Of a stretch of DNA of 64,000 bases, positions 34,177 through 42,215 are shown in pieces. The DNA comes from Aquimarina spinulae (GTDB taxonomy: Bacteria; Bacteroidota; Bacteroidia; Flavobacteriales; Flavobacteriaceae), in assembly GCF_943373825.1 (NCBI RefSeq), contig NZ_CALSBP010000003.1:186001-250000 (forward strand), written 5' to 3'. The notes under the pieces were generated by a model that ran no database searches, was not told where the DNA came from, and saw nothing but the letters and a program-made list of their open reading frames with translations. How positions within the stretch are numbered: the stretch's first letter is position 1; each line of letters starts with the position of its first letter. Both the position numbers and the translations under genes were made by a program.

Positions 34177-34572
34177 ATGAATGTTATACCCTTTATTTGT
34201 TGTTTTATCATTTCAACAGGGCTTTTTGCACAAACTAAAAGTCCAATTCTGGATTTTGAACCGGATCAGGACTATGATAATATATTAGTTAAGAAAGTGT
34301 ATAGCGATACACATACTTCGACTTTTGTAATATGGATTAAAAAGAATGTCAAACCTCATAAACATATAAAACATACCGAACAGGTATTAGTGTTAGAGGG
34401 TAAAGCAAGTGTACAATTAAATGATAAAGAAATTATAGTACAAAAAGGGGATTGGGTTACTATACCCCAACAAACTATACATGCAGTAAAAGTCTTATCC
34501 AAAATACCATTGAAAGTAATTTCTGTGCAAACCCCCGAATTTAAAGGAGAAGATCGGGTGTTTATAGAGTAA
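34177..34572 (+). CDS. Exported cupin-domain protein
   Basis: A 131-residue protein with a signal peptide (MNVIPFICCFIISTGLFAQ) and one cupin barrel. The metal-binding motif 1 is PHKHIKHTEQVLVLEGKA (His, His, Glu) and motif 2 has QQTIHAVKVLS (His). It begins 24 bp after the fatty acid hydroxylase gene, so it is probably co-transcribed. Location would be periplasmic. The substrate is unknown; such small cupins may be dioxygenases, isomerases or binding proteins. Confidence 0.82.
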   Translation: MNVIPFICCFIISTGLFAQTKSPILDFEPDQDYDNILVKKVYSDTHTSTFVIWIKKNVKPHKHIKHTEQVLVLEGKASVQLNDKEIIVQKGDWVTIPQQTIHAVKVLSKIPLKVISVQTPEFKGEDRVFIE

Positions 34573-34670
34573 TATTAATGTGCTTAAAACACAAAATTTT
34601 CATAAAATGAACCTACTGTATTCAATTAAAAAGTATTTTGAAAACTAAAGCGGTTGTAAAAATATTTAGT

Positions 34671-35330
34671 ATGCGACAACAACGAGTACAGTTTTTGGTT
34701 TTGTCAGTTTTAATATTGATAGTAGAGATGAGTTATGCCCAATACAAAAAAACAGATTGGGAAGAAAGAGATACCTGGATGAATGTACCAGAAATCTTTA
34801 AACTTGCAGAAGTAGAACAAGGTAATGCAGTTGCAGATGTTGGTTGTCACGAAGGGTATTTTACGATGCATCTGGCTCAAAAAGTAGGAGAATCAGGAAA
34901 AGTCTATGCGGTAGATGTAAGAGAAGATAGGATCGAAAAATTAAATAAACACATTACAGATCGTAAGCTTAGAAATATAAAAACTGTAGTTGGAGATTAT
35001 GATAACCCTAAATTACCAAATGAAACACTAGATGTAGTTGTTGTAATGGATACATATCATGAGATGGATGATTACATGGAAATTCTTGATCATATAAAAA
35101 AATCTCTTAAACCAGGAGGAAGGATTGTTATCATTGAAAAATTTAAAGAACATATGCTCAATACATCAAGGGCAGAGCAGACAGAAGCACATACGTTATC
35201 TCCAAAATATGTGAAAAAAGAACTACAAAAAGCTGGATTTTCGATCACTGAAGAAATTAAGGATTTTGGGAAATGGAAAAATGAATCCGATAAAACAATA
35301 TGGGTTTTAGTAGGAGTAAAACATAACTAA
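34671..35330 (+). CDS. Exported SAM-dependent methyltransferase-like protein
   Basis: A 219-residue class I methyltransferase fold with a clear signal peptide from ATG 34671 (MRQQRVQFLVLSVLILIVEMSYAQ); an upstream TTG at 34638 would place a basic extension before it and is rejected. Motifs are VADVGCHEGYFTMHLAQKV (SAM loop), VYAVDVREDRI, LDVVVVMDTYHEMDDYMEIL and LKPGGRIVIIEKF. The SAM-binding motifs appear intact, which is odd for a periplasmic protein because SAM is cytoplasmic. Such signal-bearing methyltransferases are recurrent in Bacteroidota. It follows the cupin gene after 98 bp. Confidence 0.8.
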   Translation: MRQQRVQFLVLSVLILIVEMSYAQYKKTDWEERDTWMNVPEIFKLAEVEQGNAVADVGCHEGYFTMHLAQKVGESGKVYAVDVREDRIEKLNKHITDRKLRNIKTVVGDYDNPKLPNETLDVVVVMDTYHEMDDYMEILDHIKKSLKPGGRIVIIEKFKEHMLNTSRAEQTEAHTLSPKYVKKELQKAGFSITEEIKDFGKWKNESDKTIWVLVGVKHN

Positions 35331-35348
35331 TTTTATCTAACTAGATTA

Positions 35349-36590
35349 CTATTGCATATCTATCTTTGATTGTTTTATAAGCTCTTCGTATTTTTCTATA
35401 GCGTTTATTATGGACTTAAACTGTCTATAATCTTCTTTTGTGTCGATTGAGGTGTTGACTGTTAGTACTTTTCCTATTCCGCTTTTCGGATTAAAAAACA
35501 TATATGTTCCAGTTCCTGGATCACTACCAGTATGCCCTATATAACCAGCAGGAGTTATTCCCATAAAAATACCACTATTATACTCATCATTGTATGGGTT
35601 TTTTGCATTTCTATTTGGTAAATTTTCAGAAGAAAGTTGTTCCTTAAATAGTTCTGTATAACTGCTTTTATCAAGTAAAGTACCTGCTCCATAATACCCT
35701 TTAATTAATTCAATAAGATACTTGCCAAAATCGTTTGTATCTGTTAATAAACCGCCATCGGGATAAGTAATAAGAGAATATTTTGGTAAACTATCTATAG
35801 AACTGGCATAGAGCACAGAGTGATTATCCATTTCTATAGTATCAAACGACCAGCCAGATGCATCCATTCCTAAAGGTTTTATAATATATGTCTTGGTATA
35901 TTCATCATAAGGAATTCCTGTTGTACATTCAATAATGTAAGCAGCCAATGTAGCTCCTACATTGCTATACTTAAAAATAGCTCCAGGTATATTCTTTATA
36001 TAATTTCTTTTTCGATACCACTCTTGATCTTTTACAAGTGTCTTTTTTACAAAATCAGATATGGTCATTTTTTCATCCGGATCATTAAAAATTCTATACT
36101 GTTTTTTTAATATGCCTTTACCAAAATCAGAATTGTTTTTCAGTATGTAAGATTTATCATAATATTTTGTATCCAGAATAGTAGAAGTATGCGTTGCCAA
36201 ATGCCGAATTGTAATAGGTACTTTTGGGTAATGAGGGTTGATAACACTAAAAGGTAAATGCATATTTATGGGATCATCAAGATTTAATTTTCCTTGTTCC
36301 TGGGCTTTCATTAGAGCAATACCAATTAATGTTTTAGAAACCGAAGCTATATTTTGTATAGTATTGGTGGTGTATTTCTTTTGTTTTGATACATCTGCAT
36401 ATCCAAACCCTTTTTTATATAGAACAGCATCTCTATTTACAATAGCGACAGAAAAACCGTTAATATACCCTTGTTTTTGTAGCGTATTTAATTCACAGGT
36501 CAAAGAGTTAATGTGCTCTTCATTATCATTATTTTGTGCATAAATCTGGTTTAACACAAACAGGGCTATTATTAGAATTATCTTTATCAT
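35349..36590 (-). CDS. Serine hydrolase of the beta-lactamase/class C family
   Basis: A 413-residue exported serine hydrolase (signal peptide MIKIILIIALFVLNQIYAQ). The catalytic S83-x-x-K86 lies in IASVSKTLIGIAL, the Tyr motif is KYSNVGATLAAYI and the third box is IGHTGSDPGTGT. Such proteins are penicillin-binding-protein-like peptidases or esterases; resistance activity is possible but not shown. It converges on the methyltransferase gene (18 bp) and stands alone with an AraC regulator upstream on the same strand. Confidence 0.88.
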   Translation of the reverse strand: MIKIILIIALFVLNQIYAQNNDNEEHINSLTCELNTLQKQGYINGFSVAIVNRDAVLYKKGFGYADVSKQKKYTTNTIQNIASVSKTLIGIALMKAQEQGKLNLDDPINMHLPFSVINPHYPKVPITIRHLATHTSTILDTKYYDKSYILKNNSDFGKGILKKQYRIFNDPDEKMTISDFVKKTLVKDQEWYRKRNYIKNIPGAIFKYSNVGATLAAYIIECTTGIPYDEYTKTYIIKPLGMDASGWSFDTIEMDNHSVLYASSIDSLPKYSLITYPDGGLLTDTNDFGKYLIELIKGYYGAGTLLDKSSYTELFKEQLSSENLPNRNAKNPYNDEYNSGIFMGITPAGYIGHTGSDPGTGTYMFFNPKSGIGKVLTVNTSIDTKEDYRQFKSIINAIEKYEELIKQSKIDMQ

Positions 36591-36686
36591 GTATTAGAAT
36601 ATTTTCTACCACAAATCAAAAAATAAAATAAGTATCAAGCGTTCCAATGGATACATTGAACCCTTTTTTATAAAAATAAAGAAGGA

Positions 36687-37820
36687 TTACAAGTTATTTT
36701 TATATGCTGAAGGAGAAAACCCTGTTTCTTTTTTAAATATCCTGTTAAAACTGGTTTTGGAGCTAAAACCACATTCATAGGCGATTCCTAAAAGAGTGTA
36801 ATTGGCATACTCTTTTGAATTCATTTTTTCTTTTACTGCTTCTACACGATATGAATTAATTATAACATAAAAAGAAACATTCATGTATTGATTTAAAAGG
36901 GCAGAGAGTTTTTTGTCGGTTGTTGGTATAAGCTGGGCTAATTTAATAAGAGTAAGCTCTTCATCCAGATATGGTTTTTCATTTTTTAGTACCTGTTCTA
37001 ACTTTAATCTTAGTTCAGAAAGTTCTGCATTAGTCGAATTTGATAAGTGATGAATGCGTTCTTTTTTGGTAGTTTCAGGAGTATCTTCATGGATTAAAAA
37101 ATCGGGTAACAATACTTTTGATTGGTTTATACCATAATAACCTAGATAAGAAATGAGGAATATCATTGCTATCACAGGTATATAGCTATAGTCGAAATCC
37201 TCGTAATCAAAAATATGTTGATATAGCAATAGTATCAAATCAATACTAATAACTATACTACTTCCTACCAATAGGTGCTTAATCCACCCAAAATCTTTTT
37301 CTGTAAGGTTTGAATAGTTAGCTTTCATAGCTTTCCTGTATCTGGAAAACAGTTTGAATGATAAAAATAGATAGGAAAGAGTATATAAATTGGCTAGTTC
37401 TGCTTCTATGATGGAGTGTTCGAAATAAAAATCTAAATAATCAAAAATTGTTTTTTCAACTATGTCTGATATTAATTCAGGAATTGAAATAAACCCAAGA
37501 TAAATACCGAAAGGGATAAAATGTATTATGGTACTCTTAATTAGTTTTTCCTTTTTAAGGAACAAGGATTTGATATATAAAAACAATAAAGGGCCTATTA
37601 ACCACTGTGTAGTATCAAAAGGAACAAAACTGATATGTTGTAATACATCAATATCATGTAAATCAGCATAAAAAAATATAGAAACAAATAATAAAAAAAC
37701 AAATAAAATGGTAAGCAGGTACTTTGGTACTTGTTTTTCCTTTGATTTTATCAATAAAAATAGAATTAAAACGGTAATAGTAATACCAACTACTAAGATA
37801 AAATCCAGAATTAAGGTCAT
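36687..37820 (-). CDS. AraC-family regulator with N-terminal membrane domain
   Basis: A 377-residue membrane-bound transcription factor. Residues about 1-230 contain six or seven membrane helices (starting LDFILVVGITITVLILFLLI) and the cytoplasmic C-terminus (about 275-377) is an AraC-type double HTH ending TSFNRIFKKETGFSPSAYKN. The gene lies downstream of the aldehyde dehydrogenase / DUF779 pair on the same strand and upstream of the beta-lactamase-like gene (96 bp). This type often senses an envelope or metabolite signal directly. Its target genes are unknown, the flanking ones being candidates. Confidence 0.88.
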   Translation of the reverse strand: MTLILDFILVVGITITVLILFLLIKSKEKQVPKYLLTILFVFLLFVSIFFYADLHDIDVLQHISFVPFDTTQWLIGPLLFLYIKSLFLKKEKLIKSTIIHFIPFGIYLGFISIPELISDIVEKTIFDYLDFYFEHSIIEAELANLYTLSYLFLSFKLFSRYRKAMKANYSNLTEKDFGWIKHLLVGSSIVISIDLILLLYQHIFDYEDFDYSYIPVIAMIFLISYLGYYGINQSKVLLPDFLIHEDTPETTKKERIHHLSNSTNAELSELRLKLEQVLKNEKPYLDEELTLIKLAQLIPTTDKKLSALLNQYMNVSFYVIINSYRVEAVKEKMNSKEYANYTLLGIAYECGFSSKTSFNRIFKKETGFSPSAYKNNL

Positions 37821-37944
37821 TCATTCATTTTTTTATTAATCTTTTTACCAGAGATTGATCTGATTTTTAATATAGACTACTATAAATAATTAATGTTACT
37901 ATCATGTTATATCGAATAGTAGATATGACTTACCGCTTGATCAT

Positions 37945-38328
37945 CTATATTTCACCAACGTGGATAGCACTTAGTTCTCTCATTTCTTGTTCGGTATATA
38001 TTCTTGATTTGATTACAAAACGAATTCCCATAGGAATTTCGAGTGAAAAACTAGACCCTCTACCTTTTACAATATCTATAGTTAATTGTGTATGTTTCCA
38101 ATATTCAAATTGGTCTTCAGACATATAAAAGTCACAACCATGGATATTGCCCAGCCAGATGTCTGTTTCATTAATCATCAATTCTCCTTTTTGAAAACAC
38201 ATCGGGGAGGAGCCATCGCAGCATCCTCCGCTTTGATGAAACATCAGCTCCCCGTGTTTTGCAGTAAGGGTATCGATTACAGCTTTTGCTGCATCGGTAA
38301 TCTTAATACGTGATATCATTTTTTTCAT
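37945..38328 (-). CDS. DUF779 protein, partner of the aldehyde dehydrogenase
   Basis: A 127-residue protein of the DUF779 family, recognised by HGELMFHQSGGCCDGSSPMC and the segment EYWKHTQLTIDIVKGRGSSFSLE. It contains conserved Cys (CC and PMC) and is acidic. The family usually occurs next to acetaldehyde-type aldehyde dehydrogenases, as here, and may bind a metal or act as an accessory protein. The gene follows the aldehyde dehydrogenase stop by 3 bp, so they form one operon. Confidence 0.88.
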   Translation of the reverse strand: MKKMISRIKITDAAKAVIDTLTAKHGELMFHQSGGCCDGSSPMCFQKGELMINETDIWLGNIHGCDFYMSEDQFEYWKHTQLTIDIVKGRGSSFSLEIPMGIRFVIKSRIYTEQEMRELSAIHVGEI

Positions 38329-38331
38329 TTT

Positions 38332-39855
38332 TTAGAAAAAGCCCATCGCTTTTTTATCGTAAGATATGAGCATATTTTTAGTCTGGCGATAGTGATTAAG
38401 CATCATTTTGTGGGTTTCTCTACCAATACCAGATTTTTTATACCCTCCAAAAGGAGCATGTGCTGGATAGGTATGATAGCAATTTACCCAAACACGACCT
38501 GCCTGTACTGCTCTCGAAACCTGATAAGCCTGGTGAGTATCGCGAGTCCATACTCCAGCACCTAATCCATATAATGTATCGTTAGCTATCTCAATAGCTT
38601 CTGCCTGATCTTTAAACGTAGTAACACATGCTACAGGACCAAAGATTTCTTCCTGAAATACACGCATTTTGTTATTTCCTTTTAGAAGCGTAGGTTGTAT
38701 ATAATACCCATTTTCGAGCCCTTCGATATAGGCAGATTCTCCTCCTGTTAATACTTCGCACCCTTCTTCTTTTCCAATAGAAAGATAGTTTAGTATTTTT
38801 TCATATTGATCATTAGAAGCCTGAGCTCCCATCATCGTTTCGGGGTCTAATGGATGCCCTAATTTAATAGCTTCTGTACGTTCAATAACACGTTCTATAA
38901 ATTGGTCATATATACTTTCCTGAATTAAAATTCTAGAAGGACAAGTACATACCTCTCCTTGATTAAGAGCAAACATTACTGCTCCTTCTAAAGATTTATC
39001 AAAAAACTCATCATCGGCCTCCATAATACTTTCAAAAAAGATATTTGGCGATTTTCCTCCAAGCTCCAGAGTTACCGGAATAATATTTTTTGATGCATAT
39101 TGCATGATAAGCTGCCCTGTAGTAGTTTCCCCTGTAAAGGCTATTTTATTAATACGTGGACTTGATGCTAACGGTTTACCTGCTTCAACTCCAAAACCAT
39201 TTACTACATTAAGAACACCAGCAGGAAGTATCCCTTCGATAAGTTCCATTAAGATCATAATCCCTACAGGAGTTTGTTCTGCTGGTTTTAAAATAACACA
39301 GTTTCCGGCAGCCAATGCTGGGGCAATTTTCCAGGTGGCCATTAATAAAGGGAAATTCCATGGGATAATTTGCCCAACAACTCCCAGAGGTTCTGGTACA
39401 TTTATAGATACCGTATTGGCGTCGAGTTCACTAACCGAGCCTTCTTCGGCACGAATTACTCCTGCAAAATATCTAAAATGATCAATCGCCAGCGGAAGAT
39501 CTGCAGCAAGAGTTTCGCGTAATGCTTTTCCATTATCCCAAGTTTCTGCCCGAGCTAATACTTCTAGATTTTCTTCTAATACTGTTGCAATTTTTAATAA
39601 ACAGTTACTACGAAATGTGGCAGAAGAATTGTTCCACTCTGGTGCAGCTGTCCATGCAGCGTCAATTGCAAGTTCTATATCCTCACTGGTAGAACGAGCC
39701 ACTTTGGTAAAACTAACCCCGTCAACCGGAGAGATGTTTTCAAAATATAGGCCTTTTACTGGTGAGGTCCATTTTCCTCCAATATAATTATCATATTGGT
39801 CCTTAAAGTTTGGTCTTTCCATTTTACTTTTAGGGGATGCTTGTGAGATACTCAT
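38332..39855 (-). CDS. NAD-dependent aldehyde dehydrogenase (AldB/ExaC type)
   Basis: A 507-residue enzyme that oxidises short aldehydes such as acetaldehyde to acids. Motifs are [35 protein letters not shown] (catalytic Glu) and [14 protein letters not shown] with the nucleophile Cys303, and it ends in [19 protein letters not shown]. These segments fit the AldB/AcoD/ExaC subfamily, and the DUF779 gene 3 bp downstream supports this. It is transcribed divergently from the DUF692 gene pair. No sigma-54 site or other regulatory site was recognised in the upstream region. Confidence 0.92.
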   Translation of the reverse strand: MSISQASPKSKMERPNFKDQYDNYIGGKWTSPVKGLYFENISPVDGVSFTKVARSTSEDIELAIDAAWTAAPEWNNSSATFRSNCLLKIATVLEENLEVLARAETWDNGKALRETLAADLPLAIDHFRYFAGVIRAEEGSVSELDANTVSINVPEPLGVVGQIIPWNFPLLMATWKIAPALAAGNCVILKPAEQTPVGIMILMELIEGILPAGVLNVVNGFGVEAGKPLASSPRINKIAFTGETTTGQLIMQYASKNIIPVTLELGGKSPNIFFESIMEADDEFFDKSLEGAVMFALNQGEVCTCPSRILIQESIYDQFIERVIERTEAIKLGHPLDPETMMGAQASNDQYEKILNYLSIGKEEGCEVLTGGESAYIEGLENGYYIQPTLLKGNNKMRVFQEEIFGPVACVTTFKDQAEAIEIANDTLYGLGAGVWTRDTHQAYQVSRAVQAGRVWVNCYHTYPAHAPFGGYKKSGIGRETHKMMLNHYRQTKNMLISYDKKAMGFF

Positions 39856-40012
39856 AATTTTAGATTTAAAGGTTTTTAAGTAATAAAATGTGTGTTTATT
39901 GTCTACATGTGTAATGTGTTGACAAGAAGAGATCTATCCTTAAATATACGGCATTTTGATCATATTACTTTAGCGAACACTGTTAATATTATTGTAGATT
40001 TTTGAGGAGTAT

Positions 40013-40037
40013 AACACCCATATATTTATGGGGTGTT
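40013..40037. promoter_or_regulatory. Hairpin in the intergenic region upstream of the DUF692 operon
   Basis: AACACCCATA and TATGGGGTGTT form a 10-bp stem (one bulged G, short loop of about 4-5 bases) about 90 bp ahead of the DUF692-operon start. No T run follows, so it is not a standard terminator. It could be an operator or an RNA leader structure for either divergent transcript. No TTTG-N19-TAnnTTTG promoter was clear nearby. Confidence 0.3.
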
Positions 40038-40125
40038 TACCTTATGTTTTATAGTGATAAAACCCTGTTTTACAAATGATTGCGTAAGTATTTTTATGTA
40101 ATTAATAATTAAAACACAAAAAAAG

Positions 40126-40533
40126 ATGAAAAGTAATCAAAGAGTGGGAAGAGGGGCAGTAAGATTATCAATCCCAGCAAAAGTTGCATATGATGCAAAA
40201 GCCTTTCAAAATAGTATTTATGAGCTGTTAGATGAATTGGGATGTCCAAAATGTTTCTCTGGAGTAGATTGCTATTTTCAGACGATTAGAGATTATGTTT
40301 TAGACCCGAGAGAAAATGTAGTTTCACGATCACTGGCTTTTAGAGATCCTTCTCCACAACCTAGTAAATTAATAGCAACAAAAACTTTAAATGTTGGGGT
40401 ATCCCCGGCAGTATCTTATGATATTGGTAAGATTGATGAAGCTATAAAAAGTATTTTTGAAGAAATAGGATGCCTGGCATGTTGTTCGGGGAATGACATA
40501 TTTTTCCAAAACCAGTTTGATTTTAATTTTTAA
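40126..40533 (+). CDS. Two-repeat Cys protein, candidate substrate or partner of the MNIO enzyme
   Basis: A 135-residue protein built from two related repeats. Repeat 1 (about 12-52) and repeat 2 (about 88-128) share IPAKVAYD/VSPAVSYD, a helix with ELLDELGC/SIFEEIGC and then a Cys block: GCPKCFSGVDCYFQ (Cys 40, 43, 49) and GCLACCSGNDIFFQ (Cys 116, 119, 120). The common signature is GCxxC-x-SGxD. No signal peptide or double-glycine leader is seen. I do not recognise the family. It is 8 bp upstream of the DUF692 fusion gene, so the two are one operon. The Cys blocks make it a candidate substrate, or a metal-binding partner, of that enzyme. Confidence 0.7.
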   Translation: MKSNQRVGRGAVRLSIPAKVAYDAKAFQNSIYELLDELGCPKCFSGVDCYFQTIRDYVLDPRENVVSRSLAFRDPSPQPSKLIATKTLNVGVSPAVSYDIGKIDEAIKSIFEEIGCLACCSGNDIFFQNQFDFNF

Positions 40534-40541
40534 AACAAATC

Positions 40542-41996
40542 ATGGGTGTAATTGAAAAAACGCTAGAGTTAGAATGCCTACCGCAATTAGGGGTAGGCAT
40601 TATTTACTCGCCTACAGTGGCCAATATCAATTTTCCTAATGGATTAATTGATACGTTCGAAGTAGAACCTCAAACATTATGTATCAGAGATGAAAATGAC
40701 AATTTGAAGGTGCCAACAGAAGTTTTTGAAGAAATAGATAAATTACCATATCATAAATTGGTGCATAGTATAGGAGCACCTGTAGGAGGGAGTTTACTAC
40801 CAAAAAATGATCAGTTAGAATTAATTAAGTATACTACAACTCTTTTTGATAGTCCCTGGGTAACAGAACATCTTAGTTTTAATGCCACTACCGAATTTAA
40901 TACTGGTTTCTTTCTTCCGCCTTGCCAGACAAAAAAGGGATTGGAGTTAGCCATACGAAACATAAAGTATCTTCAAGATAAAATAGGAAAACCTATTGCT
41001 ATTGAGACTGGAGTGAATTATCTAAAACCCAATAGTCATGAGATGAACGATGGAAGTTTTGTTGCAGAATTATGTAGAGAAACAGGATGTGGGATATTAT
41101 TAGATATCCATAATATTTTTGCCAATCAATTAAATGGTCGTCAAAGTATTACAGACTTCTTAAAAGAAATACCGTTAGAACATGTGGTAGAAATGCATAT
41201 AGCAGGAGGAACCGAATTAAATAATTTATGGATGGATTCTCATTCTGGACCTATAGATAAAAGGTTACTTGCTATAACAAAAGAAATTTTACCAGATCTT
41301 ACTAATTTAAAGGCTGTTACTTATGAAATTTTTGATTCTTATATTCCCGTAGTTGGTGATGCTCTTATTATTTCTGAAATGGAAAAAGTAAGAGAGCTTT
41401 GGGAAAACAGAAAAGAGCAATATCATATTCTTGAAGAAGAAAAATTACCCAAGACAGTATGTAATATCCAAAAACTTAATCAGGAATTTGATCCTATCAC
41501 ATGGGAAAATATGCTGGGTAATCATGTTATTGGCCGAGTAGATGAACATAATGTACTAAAAAATGAAGAAAGAATTAAAATATATCAAAAGCTAATAAAA
41601 GAGTTTAGAGCTTCTATGGTAGCTCGAATTTTTAAACTTACAACACGATATATGATGTTGGTGTTAGGGATGGAAGTATTTGCTGCCATTCTTAATGATT
41701 TTTGGAAACATTACCCTCCAGAACAACTAAGTTATAAAGAAGCCAAAAATTTTGCAGCTTATCTAATACATAAGGACTATAAACTTCCTTGGTTAGATCG
41801 ATTACTTAACTATGAAGTTGCTGTACTTGATACTCTAATGGATGAAACTCTTAGAGTAGTTGTTTTTGATGCAGATCCGACCCCAATGTTTAATGCTCTT
41901 TCTCAAGGTAAATTACCAGAAAAAATAGGAGAGTTGGGAGATTATGAAGTCGAAATTACCCCCGAAACCTCTACAACGAACTGGATGGTGATATAG
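40542..41996 (+). CDS. DUF692 (MNIO) enzyme fused to a DUF2063/HvfC-like domain
   Basis: A 484-residue fusion. Residues 1 to about 295 match the DUF692 / multinuclear non-heme iron oxidase fold: His75 (VHSIGAP), His110 (EHLSF), Glu155 (IETGVNY), Asp188-x-His190-Asn191 (LLDIHNIF), Glu217 and His219 (EMHIAGG), Asp232 and His234 (DSHSGPI) and Glu262 (YEIFD) fall at the usual metal-ligand positions. DIHN where many relatives have D-x-NN, and IETG where many have an EN pair, are variants. Residues about 305-470 (YQKLIKEFRASMVARIF, YPPEQLSYKEA, LPWLDRLLNYE) resemble the DUF2063/HvfC partner domain, which in other systems is a separate gene. MNIO enzymes modify Cys- or Asn-containing ribosomal peptides with O2. 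Confidence 0.8.
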   Translation: MGVIEKTLELECLPQLGVGIIYSPTVANINFPNGLIDTFEVEPQTLCIRDENDNLKVPTEVFEEIDKLPYHKLVHSIGAPVGGSLLPKNDQLELIKYTTTLFDSPWVTEHLSFNATTEFNTGFFLPPCQTKKGLELAIRNIKYLQDKIGKPIAIETGVNYLKPNSHEMNDGSFVAELCRETGCGILLDIHNIFANQLNGRQSITDFLKEIPLEHVVEMHIAGGTELNNLWMDSHSGPIDKRLLAITKEILPDLTNLKAVTYEIFDSYIPVVGDALIISEMEKVRELWENRKEQYHILEEEKLPKTVCNIQKLNQEFDPITWENMLGNHVIGRVDEHNVLKNEERIKIYQKLIKEFRASMVARIFKLTTRYMMLVLGMEVFAAILNDFWKHYPPEQLSYKEAKNFAAYLIHKDYKLPWLDRLLNYEVAVLDTLMDETLRVVVFDADPTPMFNALSQGKLPEKIGELGDYEVEITPETSTTNWMVI

Positions 41997-42215
41997 TAAA
42001 AACAGAGAGGCTATATAGTGTATTTGTAGTAATTATTTTGTGTCGTTTTTTATATTGTTTTCTACAAGAAAGGATTAATAGGAGCTTTCTCTAAAAACAA
42101 AGAAAATAACGTTTCTACTTAATTCTCACGAATTTAGTACCTTTAGGTTTGATATTTATTACACGATATCATTAAAACCTAAATATTAACTCAATTTAAA
42201 TTACTCTTAAAACCA

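Noticed and set aside
35349..36590. Beta-lactamase-like protein as an antibiotic-resistance gene
   Set aside because: The SxxK / YxN / HTG motifs are shared by many peptidases and esterases; nothing singles out resistance.
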